Shown: positions 8,283 to 16,991 of the stretch, piece after piece | How the letters are laid out: each line of letters starts with the position of its first letter | How positions within the stretch are numbered: the stretch's first letter is position 1 | Assembly (NCBI RefSeq): GCF_001969815.1 | Contig: NZ_MRBK01000021.1 | Coordinates: 16,717-68,478, forward strand | Direction of reading: 5' to 3' | Origin: Bacillus swezeyi | GTDB taxonomy: Bacteria; Bacillota; Bacilli; Bacillales; Bacillaceae | Length of the DNA: 51,762 nt | Notes under the pieces: model-generated | What the model saw: only the letters and a program-made list of their open reading frames with translations | The model's database searches: none | What the model was told of the DNA's origin: nothing | Position numbers and translations under genes: made by a program

Positions 8283-9200
8283 TCATACCATTTTCAAGAG
8301 AGCCTCACTCCTAACCTCTTCTTTTTCCTCAGCTGACAACCCTAAAATTTTGTAATCAACCACAGGTGATAAAACACAATGACAATGAACCCGCTCTTTG
8401 GCTGACAGCTTTGAATCCCTTGGATGCATGCATGTTTCACCGCTGCCTGGAATCGTGAATTCTTCGTCTACTCCAACAACAGTTCCATCGAGAGCAATGT
8501 GATTTTCCCGCGGATTGTTCTTCTTTCCTCCGCTGTGCCTCCACTTTTTCGCGATGACAGCCGGTGATTGAGTATAAGCTTCTTGCTGCGCGGCAGAGGA
8601 AGCGGCAAGCACTTCAGTTATAGCCGTAGTTCGAGCCCGTGCTCGATCAAACTGCGGCAGGTCCCGGAGAATCAATTCGATATCCTGGATTGATGAGCCG
8701 TTCTTGATGGCATCTGTCAGCACGTTTTCTACCGCTTCATGGGTATTCAATTTCATGATCTCGGCCAGCTCTTCAGACCAGCCTTTGATCCATTTAGTCG
8801 AGCGACTGGAAAGAGCTTTAAACGGTACTTCCGGATCTAATGAATCCATGATGACAGAAGCCAGCTCCTCAATGGTCTGCTGAAGGAAACCTTCTGTCAG
8901 CTCTTGAAATTGCTCCTCGAAGTCGTCCCCTGCAAATAGATTCTGCGTAAAATACACCAGAATGGCTTCTAACGTCTCTTTTGAGTCTTTGCTTACAAAA
9001 TCATTCAGACCACTTAAAAACTTCTTACGCTGGCGCCTGAGCAATCTGGCGACCTTTTTTTCATATCCCTGGACATAACCGGGTATTTTAGAAAGGCCGG
9101 GGAAATCAGGTATAACCTCCACGAGTGATTTTTCATCATCTTCCTCGGCTTTTTGAATAAAGGCATTCAGACTGTTTAAAAGCTGATCGGTCTTATTCAT
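8283..9200 (-). CDS. minor head protein, SPP1 gp7/YqbB family
   Basis: 305 aa. The C-terminal SPP1-gp7/Mu-F domain (about 190-280) is clear: RTTAITEVLAASSAAQQEAY, then KKWRHSGG, NHIALDGTVV, and the cysteine/histidine box CMHPRDS ... RVHCHC. These proteins bind the portal and enter the procapsid, helping DNA exit. The start overlaps the portal gene by eight bases. Its last residues (AEEKEEVRSEALLKMV) recur as an orphan fragment at 7319-7420, so this 3' end may itself be acquired. Confidence 0.9.
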   Translation of the reverse strand: MNKTDQLLNSLNAFIQKAEEDDEKSLVEVIPDFPGLSKIPGYVQGYEKKVARLLRRQRKKFLSGLNDFVSKDSKETLEAILVYFTQNLFAGDDFEEQFQELTEGFLQQTIEELASVIMDSLDPEVPFKALSSRSTKWIKGWSEELAEIMKLNTHEAVENVLTDAIKNGSSIQDIELILRDLPQFDRARARTTAITEVLAASSAAQQEAYTQSPAVIAKKWRHSGGKKNNPRENHIALDGTVVGVDEEFTIPGSGETCMHPRDSKLSAKERVHCHCVLSPVVDYKILGLSAEEKEEVRSEALLKMV

Positions 9201-10731
9201 TTTGCTTCAGCTCCTCGAGGACATCTCTCATATCCTTCAGCAACATAATCAAATCTCCTGAGCGATTGTTTTTTGATTTTTGAAAAAAAGCCTGTAGCGG
9301 ATCAGAAGAATTGTTTTGAGCTTTCCCAAGCGGCCGGCTGTATTCATCCTCCGGCCATTCTTCAAGTGTTTTCCCAAGCACGCGGCCAGCCAGATCCCGT
9401 AGATCGTTGGGAGATACAGCGCCGGCATTAATAAAAGGCCCCAACACTTTGGCAATCTCCATCGGATCACGGAAGTCTGGACCTTTTAAAGTAAGCTGAG
9501 CATGATAAATATTCAAATCAGACAGAAACAAATTATTCAGTTTGCCGGTTATGATCTTCCTTTCCGGCTGAAAAACTTGTTCCTCTGTGATTTTTCGAGC
9601 GGTGTCCGCGGTCGCTTTGTTATACTCATGTGCTTCCCCTGTATAAAGCGGCGGCAGACGGAAGGCAGAACGGAGCTTGCTTCTGCTTTTCTCGTCATAT
9701 TCAAGGAATAGGGCATCTTGCTGCAGAATTTCGCCCAGGGACTTAATATCAACCTTGACGGAGGATACATCCTCTTCCCCGGTAATGCCCTTTTCAGTTG
9801 GTATCCCCTCAACCTCAAGCAGGAGAAATTTATGAGCGTTTTCTGTGCCTTCAAGGTCATTCATGTATTCCTGCAGCTGTTGATAAGAGGCTTCAGAAAG
9901 CATCCCGTTTTCGACTGTGATGGCTGCTGGGATATGGCGCCCTTGCTTAAAGTACATGTAATTCAGTTCTTCCGCTTTTCTGGCCCCGTATAGATTTACG
10001 ATATGCCCAATCCAACGGGGAACGCCATAAGCACCGCTGCCGAGCTTGAAGTGAATGACTTCGTTAGCTTGAAGCTCCTCTGGAGTGTTGGCTTCATATT
10101 TGCCAGTCCGCAAATTCATAATTCGCGGATCCCCGTATTCCTTGAAGAAGACCTGTTTTCCATCAACCATCTGAACATACTTCCGGAATCTTTTCTTCCG
10201 CTTCATCGTTTTGATTTCATTGTGCTCCCGAAATGTGAATTCTACTTCGATAGGCTCCGTATAGTGGCACACCCTCATGTTTTTAACGTCCAGATATTCA
10301 ACTCCCGCTGGTTTCCCGGCCCCGTTGCGGAGGACTTCTAGAAATCCGTTCCCGGTTTTCTCCCGGTCTTCTACAGCATACCCGACAACAATTTCGGCCG
10401 ATTCGTCAAAATGAAGGTAGCGGATAAATTCCTCAAGCCGTGTCCAGTCATTTTCCGCAGCCTGCTTTTTTTCAGACTGTACATCATCCCCATTGATATC
10501 AAAGGTGTATTCCACATCAAAGCCAAAACCGAGAATATTTGTCTTATAGGCATGAATGCATTGCTGCAGAATCGTCGAATATTCTGCGATACTTTTCAGT
10601 TCCTTCAAATTGTAAGGCGGCGCAATGATGTCATTTTCTTGATAGGTGAACTGATCTTCATAAATCTGTTTAGTCGTTTCGCTCGACGCATTCGCTTTGA
10701 ACACGGTGGCTTTCACAGATTGTTGAGCCAT
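9193..10731 (-). CDS. xkdE: portal protein (XkdE/YqbA family, PBSX type)
   Basis: 512 aa, full length for PBSX-family portal proteins, the dodecameric ring through which DNA is pumped. Family features: the N-terminal DIIAPPYNLKELKSIAEYS segment, NILGFGFDVEY, VIHFKLGSGAYGVPRW (wing/crown region) and FRLPPLYTGEAHEYNKATAD. It follows the large terminase gene by four bases, the usual terminase-portal order. Confidence 0.95.
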   Translation of the reverse strand: MAQQSVKATVFKANASSETTKQIYEDQFTYQENDIIAPPYNLKELKSIAEYSTILQQCIHAYKTNILGFGFDVEYTFDINGDDVQSEKKQAAENDWTRLEEFIRYLHFDESAEIVVGYAVEDREKTGNGFLEVLRNGAGKPAGVEYLDVKNMRVCHYTEPIEVEFTFREHNEIKTMKRKKRFRKYVQMVDGKQVFFKEYGDPRIMNLRTGKYEANTPEELQANEVIHFKLGSGAYGVPRWIGHIVNLYGARKAEELNYMYFKQGRHIPAAITVENGMLSEASYQQLQEYMNDLEGTENAHKFLLLEVEGIPTEKGITGEEDVSSVKVDIKSLGEILQQDALFLEYDEKSRSKLRSAFRLPPLYTGEAHEYNKATADTARKITEEQVFQPERKIITGKLNNLFLSDLNIYHAQLTLKGPDFRDPMEIAKVLGPFINAGAVSPNDLRDLAGRVLGKTLEEWPEDEYSRPLGKAQNNSSDPLQAFFQKSKNNRSGDLIMLLKDMRDVLEELKQNE

Positions 10732-10734
10732 GCT

Positions 10735-12030
10735 TTACCTCCTCTCTCTATTTGGCCGCGGCCGGATTTTCGGTTTCTCCTTCAGATCGGTGACCTCGTA
10801 ATCATCGAGGGCATACCAGATGGCCGAAAGAGTGTGGGGATCGATCTTGAATTCATCTTCAATGATGTTACCCAGCTTGTCCTTTTTATAGGTCAGCGGC
10901 TTGAGTTCAAAAATGGTGTTCTTGCATTGGTCGGAACAAATGATCTTTTTAAACCGCTTGATCTTTTTCGTATACTGTAGGCGTGAACCCTGGTACTTGT
11001 GGGCTCCCACCATATTGAAACCCTGCTGCCGGAAATACTGAATCGTTTTAGGCTCCGCTGAATCAGCTTTGATAAGCTCCTGGGTTTTCTTGAATTCTTG
11101 GAGTTCCTCTGCCGTTCGATCATCGGTCATTCCTCGCTTGTAATACTCCCAGTAGACATAGAGATATTTTTTCTTATGGTCTACCGCAAGCCGTACAACG
11201 GCGTTATAGGATTCTTCAAAACCGAAGTCCATTCCTACCCGCTTAATCGGGCAGTCAATGTTCGAGACGGCCTGCATTACTTCATCGTGTGGCCATTCTT
11301 CAAACTGAGGAAAAACCCGAACCCCATTCACACCAAAATGACCTTTCCTGGCGATGCGGTAAAGGTCTGGATCGTATTCTTTCAGTTCATCCAGCTGCCT
11401 TACATAGCTTTCTGGTAGAAACAAATTATCTTCTGCCGTGGAATGATGATAGTATGTGTCATTTAAAACAATCGTTCGCTTTTCATAAAGCTCTTTATCA
11501 TCCAGGACAAATCGATTATTCAGATCGTCTTTAAAGAAATGCTTATACGTCCAGTTGTCTTCCCCGACCGGATTCGTGGAAAAAATCATATGAAGCGGTC
11601 GCGTAGGATGCCGCAGACGGCCGAGAAGCTCTTTAAAGCCTTCATATTTAACCTCTGAACATTCCTCAATCCAAATGATCGAAATGTTATTGATCGATTT
11701 CAGTTTAGCCGGTTTATCCAACCCCTTGAAAATGATCCGGCTGCCATTTGGAAACCTGACCTGCATCGGGGACGTCATACATCTCACAATATGATCAATC
11801 TCTAAATCATTGATGATCTCTTCAAAAAGCGAGAAAGTGGAGTCCCGATGAGTGTCATACACTTCACGAATGACTAATACTGTCCGTTTTTCCTCAAGAA
11901 GCTTCAAGATGAGCTTGAGAGCAATATGATAGCTTTTGGATGATCCGTATCCACCGACGAGCAGCTGAAATTTTTGATTCCAGTCAAAAAGAAAGTCTTC
12001 GAAATGTGGATTGACTTCTTTTACCGTCAT
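10735..12030 (-). CDS. xtmB: terminase large subunit (XtmB family)
   Basis: 431 aa. The packaging ATPase has Walker A GGYGSSKS (about 27-34) and Walker [10 protein letters not shown] (about 115-123). The RNase H-like nuclease domain starts at [14 protein letters not shown] with its first metal-binding Asp. Length and features match XtmB/YqaT. The ATG overlaps the end of the small subunit gene by four bases. It drives headful or cos packaging together with XtmA. Confidence 0.95.
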   Translation of the reverse strand: MTVKEVNPHFEDFLFDWNQKFQLLVGGYGSSKSYHIALKLILKLLEEKRTVLVIREVYDTHRDSTFSLFEEIINDLEIDHIVRCMTSPMQVRFPNGSRIIFKGLDKPAKLKSINNISIIWIEECSEVKYEGFKELLGRLRHPTRPLHMIFSTNPVGEDNWTYKHFFKDDLNNRFVLDDKELYEKRTIVLNDTYYHHSTAEDNLFLPESYVRQLDELKEYDPDLYRIARKGHFGVNGVRVFPQFEEWPHDEVMQAVSNIDCPIKRVGMDFGFEESYNAVVRLAVDHKKKYLYVYWEYYKRGMTDDRTAEELQEFKKTQELIKADSAEPKTIQYFRQQGFNMVGAHKYQGSRLQYTKKIKRFKKIICSDQCKNTIFELKPLTYKKDKLGNIIEDEFKIDPHTLSAIWYALDDYEVTDLKEKPKIRPRPNRERR

Positions 12031-12896
12031 TTGCCGTCACCCTTACGAGTAATTGTGATATTCACAGAATTATCCACAGGGCGGGCGGTCAGGCGTTCAA
12101 GCTCTGCCTGTTTTGTCTCATTTGAAAGATAGTTGCCCCGGAGCTTCAATTCATGCTCATCCATGAAGCGGATCATATCGTATTTCTGACGAATGGCTTT
12201 CAGCCGCTTATCCGTTACACGAGTGAGCGCCTCTTCGATGTTCAAGATATCATCAATCGCCCTCATCTCGGTTTCTTCAATTTCGGTCACGACAAGACGC
12301 TCATTCATGACTGGGACCGGCTTAACAAGTCCATTTTTATCTGGCGTCTGAACGATATCCTTTACCTTACGCATTTGTTGAAGCACGCGGCGCTGTTTTT
12401 CAGATAGGCCGTTTTCTATCCTGCTGATCCGCTGCATCATTCTCCGCTCCCGAAGGTTCAACTCCCTGATCGTTAAATCAATTTGAAAGAGCGGATCCGT
12501 TTCGATTTTTCCGAACAGCTGTCGCTCATCCTCATTTAAAAAATCCCACATGATCGTTTCATATTCGCCGGTACGGACGGAATTTTTATTCCCTTTTGGA
12601 GCGGCACCGCCCCTATTCCCTTTTGCATTTTCGTTTCCAGTGGGTGCCTCTCCCCCCTTGTTTCCTTTGGCGTTTTTATTACCTTTCGGAGCGCCGGGAC
12701 GAAAAGGAGCGCTCCCATTCGATTTAGGAGCGCTCCCTTTGATTTTATCTTCCCATTTATCTGTTGCTTTCCACTTGCGGACGGTGCTGCTTGAGACGCC
12801 CAATTCATCCGCGATGTCTTTTAATTTCTTGGTTCCGCTACTTTCTTTCCATAAACGGAACGCTTCGTTACGTCTTGGATCACGCGGTCTCGCCAT
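12027..12896 (-). CDS. xtmA: terminase small subunit (XtmA/YqaS family)
   Basis: 289 aa. The N-terminal HTH (about 20-50: [25 protein letters not shown]) recognises the packaging site. It is followed by an unusual low-complexity linker (about 58-110) of repeated [19 protein letters not shown] units, seen in XtmA relatives, then long helices for oligomerisation. The AGGTGGGTGA site precedes the ATG. Confidence 0.93.
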   Translation of the reverse strand: MARPRDPRRNEAFRLWKESSGTKKLKDIADELGVSSSTVRKWKATDKWEDKIKGSAPKSNGSAPFRPGAPKGNKNAKGNKGGEAPTGNENAKGNRGGAAPKGNKNSVRTGEYETIMWDFLNEDERQLFGKIETDPLFQIDLTIRELNLRERRMMQRISRIENGLSEKQRRVLQQMRKVKDIVQTPDKNGLVKPVPVMNERLVVTEIEETEMRAIDDILNIEEALTRVTDKRLKAIRQKYDMIRFMDEHELKLRGNYLSNETKQAELERLTARPVDNSVNITITRKGDGK

Positions 12897-12942
12897 TACA
12901 TTTCACCCACCTCCGCAACCTGAATTGAGTTTGAGTTTGTTT

Positions 12943-13191
12943 TTAAATTTCTTCATCTTTCTGAAGCTGTATATCGAGCTCAATGAGCTTTTTTAAATCT
13001 TCAACAGTGTTCACCTTAATATGGCCGCTTTGAAAATCTTTGACCCATTGGGTGATCCCTGCCTGAATAATTTTTCGGTATTTCTCTTTAGATTGACTGA
13101 TGTTTTCAAGCAATTCAGCACTATGAAGGAGAAGCAGTTCTTCTTTTTCTTCATCATCATAAGAACGTATGTTTGTATTTTCTATTGCCAT
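12943..13191 (-). CDS. small helical protein before the terminase genes
   Basis: 82 aa, acidic and helical, no membrane segment; a central ITQWVKDFQSGHIKVNTVEDL segment may be a small HTH-like or oligomerising fold. GGAGG lies nine bases before the ATG. It opens the late operon right behind a large palindromic hairpin (13221-13267). It may assist the terminase or bind the packaging site; this is inferred from position only. Confidence 0.65.
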   Translation of the reverse strand: MAIENTNIRSYDDEEKEELLLLHSAELLENISQSKEKYRKIIQAGITQWVKDFQSGHIKVNTVEDLKKLIELDIQLQKDEEI

Positions 13192-13220
13192 TTGCCTGGT
13201 CCTCCAATAGAATAGAGATG

Positions 13221-13267
13221 AGAGCGTGATTTTCCCACGAAACGCGGCCGCGTCTTCATCACGCTCT
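13221..13267. repeat. nested palindrome in front of the late operon
   Basis: AGAGCGTGAT (13221-13230) pairs perfectly with ATCACGCTCT (13258-13267). Inside the loop lies a perfect 12-bp palindrome, ACGCGGCCGCGT (13242-13253). No T-run follows on either strand, so it is not a simple terminator. A binding or cutting site for terminase, or a structured late mRNA leader, are the main options. Confidence 0.6.
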
Positions 13268-13315
13268 TACCAGGGTGATGGCCTTGGTTGAGGGAGGGTG
13301 TTGTCAGCACCCTCT

Positions 13316-13347
13316 TTATAAAAATAAGCCCTAACTAGGGCTTGGTG
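13316..13347 (-). terminator. terminator of the DUF4145 gene
   Basis: Minus-strand AAGCCCT-agtt-AGGGCTT followed by ATTTTTAT, directly on the stop codon of the gene at 13331. A second hairpin, GAGGGTG / CACCCTC, lies next to it at 13293-13313. Confidence 0.65.
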
Positions 13348-14104
13348 AATTTGTTATTTTAATATGAGGTAATTCATAAATATTAAATAGTATTAAATCT
13401 AATGTTTCTAGAAATAACAATAAATCTCTCCGTTTCGGTCGAAATATTTCATGTACTGTCTGATTTCCTACATCTTTAATTTCCAAGAGTATCCTTCGTT
13501 GTTCCTCATCAATTATATTCTTTTCTTTAAGTTTATTTATCTTTTGAACCAAATTTAGATTGACCATTACCGGGTTTTTATCACCATCTAACACTGGTTC
13601 TCCCTTCTTAATCTTCGGTCTTTTATCAATTCCATTTACCATACATATTGATTCAATAAGCATTCTAATTCCCGTATTGCATAATAAATTCATACGTTGG
13701 CGATAAGCATTAATTGTTTCATTTCTAATTCCATTTATTAAGTTAGGTAAGTGATCGAATTCATATTTTTCTTTGAATTGTAATAACTGTTCTACCGGAT
13801 CCTCCTTTTTTGGCTCTTCTGGAAAGACAGTGTATTCGACAAAGTATTCTCTATCAGTATGATAATTTGAACCGACTATATGAAACATATCTTCATCGCC
13901 GTATATTTTTAGAAAAGCAATAGCGTCACAACCTCTGCATTGAACTATTGCATAATCCTCATTAAATTGAAAATCAATTTCTTCATCATAATCTGAATTG
14001 CTTATTGAATACTTTAGTTCATTGTCATGCTCATTTTTAACTATGTGATGGTTTGTTTTTCTCTTACAAGCTCTACAGTACAATTTCTCCGGCACAACGG
14101 TCAT
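13331..14104 (-). CDS. DUF4145 protein with zinc ribbon, accessory
   Basis: 257 aa from the ATG at 14104 (a GTG at 14113 is also possible). N-terminal zinc ribbon: CRACKRKTNHH and, about 40 residues later, CRGCDAIAF. The C-terminal domain (about 135-250) is a typical DUF4145: LLCNTGIRMLIESICMVNGI ... LEIKDVGNQTVHE ... LLFLETLDLILFNIYELP, a HEPN-like helical fold with the GN-x-x-VH motif intact. DUF4145 occurs alone or fused to restriction and other defence nucleases. The gene has its own terminator and a palindrome upstream (14119-14144), so it looks like an independently expressed moron with a possible defence role. Confidence 0.82.
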   Translation of the reverse strand: MTVVPEKLYCRACKRKTNHHIVKNEHDNELKYSISNSDYDEEIDFQFNEDYAIVQCRGCDAIAFLKIYGDEDMFHIVGSNYHTDREYFVEYTVFPEEPKKEDPVEQLLQFKEKYEFDHLPNLINGIRNETINAYRQRMNLLCNTGIRMLIESICMVNGIDKRPKIKKGEPVLDGDKNPVMVNLNLVQKINKLKEKNIIDEEQRRILLEIKDVGNQTVHEIFRPKRRDLLLFLETLDLILFNIYELPHIKITNSPSPS

Positions 14105-14118
14105 ATACTCCACCCTTT

Positions 14119-14144
14119 TTAGAAAAATAATACCATTTTTCTAA
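14119..14144. promoter_or_regulatory. inverted repeat between methyltransferase and DUF4145 gene
   Basis: TTAGAAAAAT / ATTTTTCTAA, a perfect 10-bp inverted repeat with a 6-bp spacer, 15 bases before the DUF4145 start. It could be an operator or a weak attenuating hairpin; there is no proof of either. Confidence 0.4.
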
Positions 14145-14159
14145 GTGTAGTGAGAATTA

Positions 14160-15182
14160 TTAAAACCACTGTTTGTAAATCTGTTCCGATATTTTTTTCA
14201 TCATGACCGGAGGAACACTCATCCCACAAACATATTGAACAGATGCGTCCATAAAATCGTAATCGAGTGGGAAAGATTGCATCAAAATGATATCTCGTTC
14301 AGAGATATAGTAGGGCTCATCATAACGGACAAAGACCGAACCACTCGCGAGAGTAGGCGGGACAAGGCTATTTTTCACTAAAATCGTATTGAAATTAGAT
14401 TCTTTCCCTTCAATCCTTTTCGTGATGTCTCCCACATTATTATCCGACGGCCGTCGCTTCACCCATCTTTTATAAAGCTTTGATGTTTCTTTAAGCCTTG
14501 CACCATGGCCACTTCTGAATTCTTTATATACAATCGGTGGCTCATTGAAGGACAATTTAAGCGGTAGTAAATTCAAGTCCTTCCTTCGGCCAATAAAAAA
14601 GACCCGCTCTCTACGTTGCGGGACTCCCATTGTGGCAGCATTCAACAAGAACAGTTGAACATCATATCCAATTTCCTTGGCCCGTTCAATCACCAGCTTC
14701 ACATAACCTTTTGCATTTCCACTGACCATTCCTTTGACATTCTCGGCCACAAAGATTTTTGGCCGCAACCTTTCAACAGCATCAAGGTAATAAAAAAACA
14801 GATCATCAAGTGACTGTTTGGCCTGTCCTTCACGAAAGGCTTTTTCTTTTCCCCAAGCCTTTTCCCGATCACCCGCAATAGAAAACACGCTGCAGGGCGG
14901 GGAACCATCAAAAATATCTAAATCGAACAATTCATCAGGCAGATTTTCCATTTTGTTAAAGTCTCTGATGTCCATAAGAAAAGGATATTTCGGATTATGA
15001 TTCTTCCTATAAATCTTCATCATTTGCGGATCGATCTCACAGTTCCCCAAAAGATCGTAGCCGGCGAGCTTATAGCCCATAGAGGAACCCCCGCCGCAAG
15101 AGAATGTACTGAATACTTTAAGGCCATTTTTCTTGATGTTTTTTAAATCGGCCAACTTCCAACGGTATTCTTTCTTTTCCAT
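14160..15182 (-). CDS. C5-cytosine DNA methyltransferase, orphan
   Basis: 340 aa. All main m5C-methyltransferase motifs are visible: motif I FSTFSCGGGSSMGYKLAGYD (SAM site), motif IV SPPCSVFS with the catalytic Cys, motif VI ENVKGM, motif VIII QRRERVFFIGRR, and motif X near the C-terminus (QYVCGMSVPPVMMKKI). No restriction endonuclease gene adjoins it, so it probably protects phage DNA from host restriction. It lies nine bases behind a ParB-like gene with which it is likely co-transcribed. The sequence specificity cannot be read from the protein. Confidence 0.93.
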   Translation of the reverse strand: MEKKEYRWKLADLKNIKKNGLKVFSTFSCGGGSSMGYKLAGYDLLGNCEIDPQMMKIYRKNHNPKYPFLMDIRDFNKMENLPDELFDLDIFDGSPPCSVFSIAGDREKAWGKEKAFREGQAKQSLDDLFFYYLDAVERLRPKIFVAENVKGMVSGNAKGYVKLVIERAKEIGYDVQLFLLNAATMGVPQRRERVFFIGRRKDLNLLPLKLSFNEPPIVYKEFRSGHGARLKETSKLYKRWVKRRPSDNNVGDITKRIEGKESNFNTILVKNSLVPPTLASGSVFVRYDEPYYISERDIILMQSFPLDYDFMDASVQYVCGMSVPPVMMKKISEQIYKQWF

Positions 15183-15190
15183 GTAATCAC

Positions 15191-15712
15191 CTATTCATTA
15201 AATGAAAATCCGCATTTGGGGCAAGTATGTTGGAAATGATCATCTTCATAATCATCCAGGTCTAATTCCTGGCTGTCATTGATTTTTCCTCCGTTGCCTT
15301 CATACTCAGCCAGCTCTCCCAAGATTTCATCTATTTCATTTTCTGAAAAACCTGTAAGGGATAGATCAAAATCATTGTGCTGCAGGTCTTCCAAAACCTG
15401 TTCAAGTTTGTAATCGTCCCAATCGCCGCTAATTTTATTAAGAGCCAGGTTTAACGGTTTTTCTTCGGATTCATCCAGATTTACAACTGACACCTGGAGA
15501 GTACGCGGCTTCTCCTCCATGTGAATTTTAAACCGCTGATGACCGCCGACAAGGTTTCCCGTCTTTTCATTCCAAACTAACGGTTCAACTGCTCCAAACC
15601 GTTTCATAGATTGTTTCAGTGCTTCGTATTCCGGATCACCTGGCTGCAGATCAATGCGCGGATTATATGGAGCAGGGTTAATCTTTTCTACTGGTATAGT
15701 TCTAATATCCAT
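15191..15712 (-). CDS. ParB-like nuclease-domain protein with C-terminal zinc finger
   Basis: 173 aa. The start at 15712 has GGAGG at nine bases; the longer frame (to 15805) overlaps the next gene and lacks a site. The ParB/sulfiredoxin fold covers about 1-90: VEKINPAPYNPRI, LKQSMKRFGAVEPLV, GNLVGGHQRFK (box II GGHRR variant). The C-terminus ends with a short CPKC element. Phage ParB-like proteins of this size usually accompany DNA methyltransferases or terminases; here it pairs with the C5-methyltransferase, suggesting a DNA-modification module. Confidence 0.85.
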   Translation of the reverse strand: MDIRTIPVEKINPAPYNPRIDLQPGDPEYEALKQSMKRFGAVEPLVWNEKTGNLVGGHQRFKIHMEEKPRTLQVSVVNLDESEEKPLNLALNKISGDWDDYKLEQVLEDLQHNDFDLSLTGFSENEIDEILGELAEYEGNGGKINDSQELDLDDYEDDHFQHTCPKCGFSFNE

Positions 15713-15727
15713 GATGTATCGCCTCCA

Positions 15728-15757
15728 ATAAAAAAACACCTTATTTAGTAAGGTGTC
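15728..15757 (-). terminator. terminator behind the two-TM protein gene
   Basis: Minus-strand ACACCTTACTAAATAAGGTGT followed by TTTTTTATT; it insulates the accessory membrane-protein gene from the ParB-like gene. Confidence 0.65.
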
Positions 15758-16238
15758 TGGTGCTTTTATGTACTCTTCTAAAATGTCTTTTTTCCGGTAA
15801 TTCATCTAAACACTCTTGTAATAATCTTTTATAACCGCTTATTTTTCCAAGTCTCCCAGCTTCCATTTTTGATAGAACAGCCCATGCCCCTATTGAAACC
15901 AAAAACAAAAAAATTATTACGTCAGAAGCTAGAGCTAAATTGAGTCTGTATTCTTTTATAATACTTAGACTGTGATCCATTGTACTTCCTATAGCCAAAG
16001 ATATAATTGCAAAAAAGGCTGCGGTCAAATAACTGATGGCTTTTTTAATTTCAAACTGATCTTCAAGTCGTCCCAAGAACATTTGAATTTGCTTTTTATC
16101 ATGGTGCTTTTTTATTTCTTCTTTAAATGCAATTTGTTCAGATAAGCTTTTTTTATGGACATCCTCTTTAACTTGTTCCAAATAACCAAGGACACTTTTG
16201 ATCTCACCAAATTCAATTTTTTCATTACTATCATTCAT
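15741..16238 (-). CDS. two-TM membrane protein of unknown function
   Basis: 165 aa from the ATG at 16238, which follows AGGGGGTGAT; the upstream in-frame ATG has no ribosome site. A cytoplasmic helical N-terminal part (about 1-70) is followed by two membrane segments (about 68-85 ISYLTAAFFAIISLAIG and 103-122 ASDVIIFLFLVSIGAWAVL) and a basic tail. It has its own terminator and is A+T-rich, so it looks like a moron. A role in superinfection exclusion or effector anchoring is possible but not shown. Confidence 0.65.
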   Translation of the reverse strand: MNDSNEKIEFGEIKSVLGYLEQVKEDVHKKSLSEQIAFKEEIKKHHDKKQIQMFLGRLEDQFEIKKAISYLTAAFFAIISLAIGSTMDHSLSIIKEYRLNLALASDVIIFLFLVSIGAWAVLSKMEAGRLGKISGYKRLLQECLDELPEKRHFRRVHKSTRHLTK

Positions 16239-16314
16239 GAAAATCACCCCCTGTATATATCGGAAGTGGTTTTTCAATATTTAGGAGCATTCGTTGCCGG
16301 GAAAAGCTTTCTTA

Positions 16315-16485
16315 CTACTGTTTTCGGCGAATGCGCCCGCCTAGTCGTTTATAGGTGTCTTTCCTGACTCCCATGATCTCTTCCCAATCCCGCCTGGTTA
16401 AATGTTCATCTTCCTTCGTTGAGTAGCTTAATACTTTTTTAAGCTGATGCTTCGTGTCAGCTGATAAAACATCTCTCATCTTCAT
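16315..16485 (-). CDS. small phage DNA-binding-like protein, 56 aa
   Basis: A 56-residue basic protein: MKMRDVLSADTKHQLKKVL at the start and RRDWEEIMGVRKDTYKR in the second half, which reads like a small helix-turn-helix. AAGGAG lies eight bases before the ATG. It lies in the accessory block between late activator and terminase. I recognise no named family. Confidence 0.65.
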   Translation of the reverse strand: MKMRDVLSADTKHQLKKVLSYSTKEDEHLTRRDWEEIMGVRKDTYKRLGGRIRRKQ

Positions 16486-16578
16486 GTTTCATTCTCCTTA
16501 CCGAATAAACACCACCTTGCGCTATTCGCTTTTTTGAATTAAAAATGACTCCGGATAATCTCCAGAAGGACGCAAAGA

Positions 16579-16909
16579 TTATTGGAGCCATGTGAAAATG
16601 ACTTCCTGTGCAAACGGGATCTCACCGCTTGCGTTCCCCGTGACTATCGCGCGCAATCCTGCATAGACTCCAGCCGCTCCTCCTGTGAAGCTGACGACCT
16701 TCATCATCATTCGATACATCCGGGTACACACTTGATAAGGGAAAGGTGCGTCTCCCATTCTGGCCAATAAAAAAGCGGCCACCAATCAGCTGCACAACAT
16801 CCGTGTGCAAAAGATCAGTGTCCGCAGGCTCTCCGTCTTGGACTCGATATTCACGTTCGTTTTTCTTGTCTCTATCGTATGACAAAGTGAAATAGAAAAA
16901 GTCCCCCAT
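16579..16909 (-). pseudogene. probable frameshifted phage gene (two overlapping frames)
   Basis: A reading frame opens at the ATG 16909 behind AAAGGGGG with MGDFFYFTLSYDRDKKNE and stays protein-like to about 16700 (SSVYPDVSNDDEGRQL), then turns Arg-rich and stops at 16622. The neighbouring frame is protein-like from about 16700 to its stop at 16579 (SFTGGAAGVYAGLRAIVTG). The natural reading is one gene of about 110 aa broken by, or using, a frameshift near 16690-16720. Its segment VQDGEPADT is repeated at 21333-21362, in DNA almost identical there. Two separate overlapping genes are the alternative. Confidence 0.45.
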
Positions 16910-16950
16910 TTTATCCCCCTTTTTGTCGGATTTTTCTCGGATTTGAACGC

Positions 16951-16982
16951 AAAAAAGCACTCAATCAAAGATTAAGTGCTTT
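16951..16982 (-). terminator. terminator of the LXG toxin-immunity operon
   Basis: Minus-strand AAGCACTTAATC pairs with GATTGAGTGCTT and is followed by TTTT; it lies directly behind the SUKH immunity gene. Confidence 0.7.
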
Positions 16983-16991
16983 AAACTGTAA

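Noticed and set aside
9249..9860. Overlapping reading frames within the portal gene
   Set aside because: Arg/Leu-rich shadow frames without ribosome sites inside a well-supported gene.
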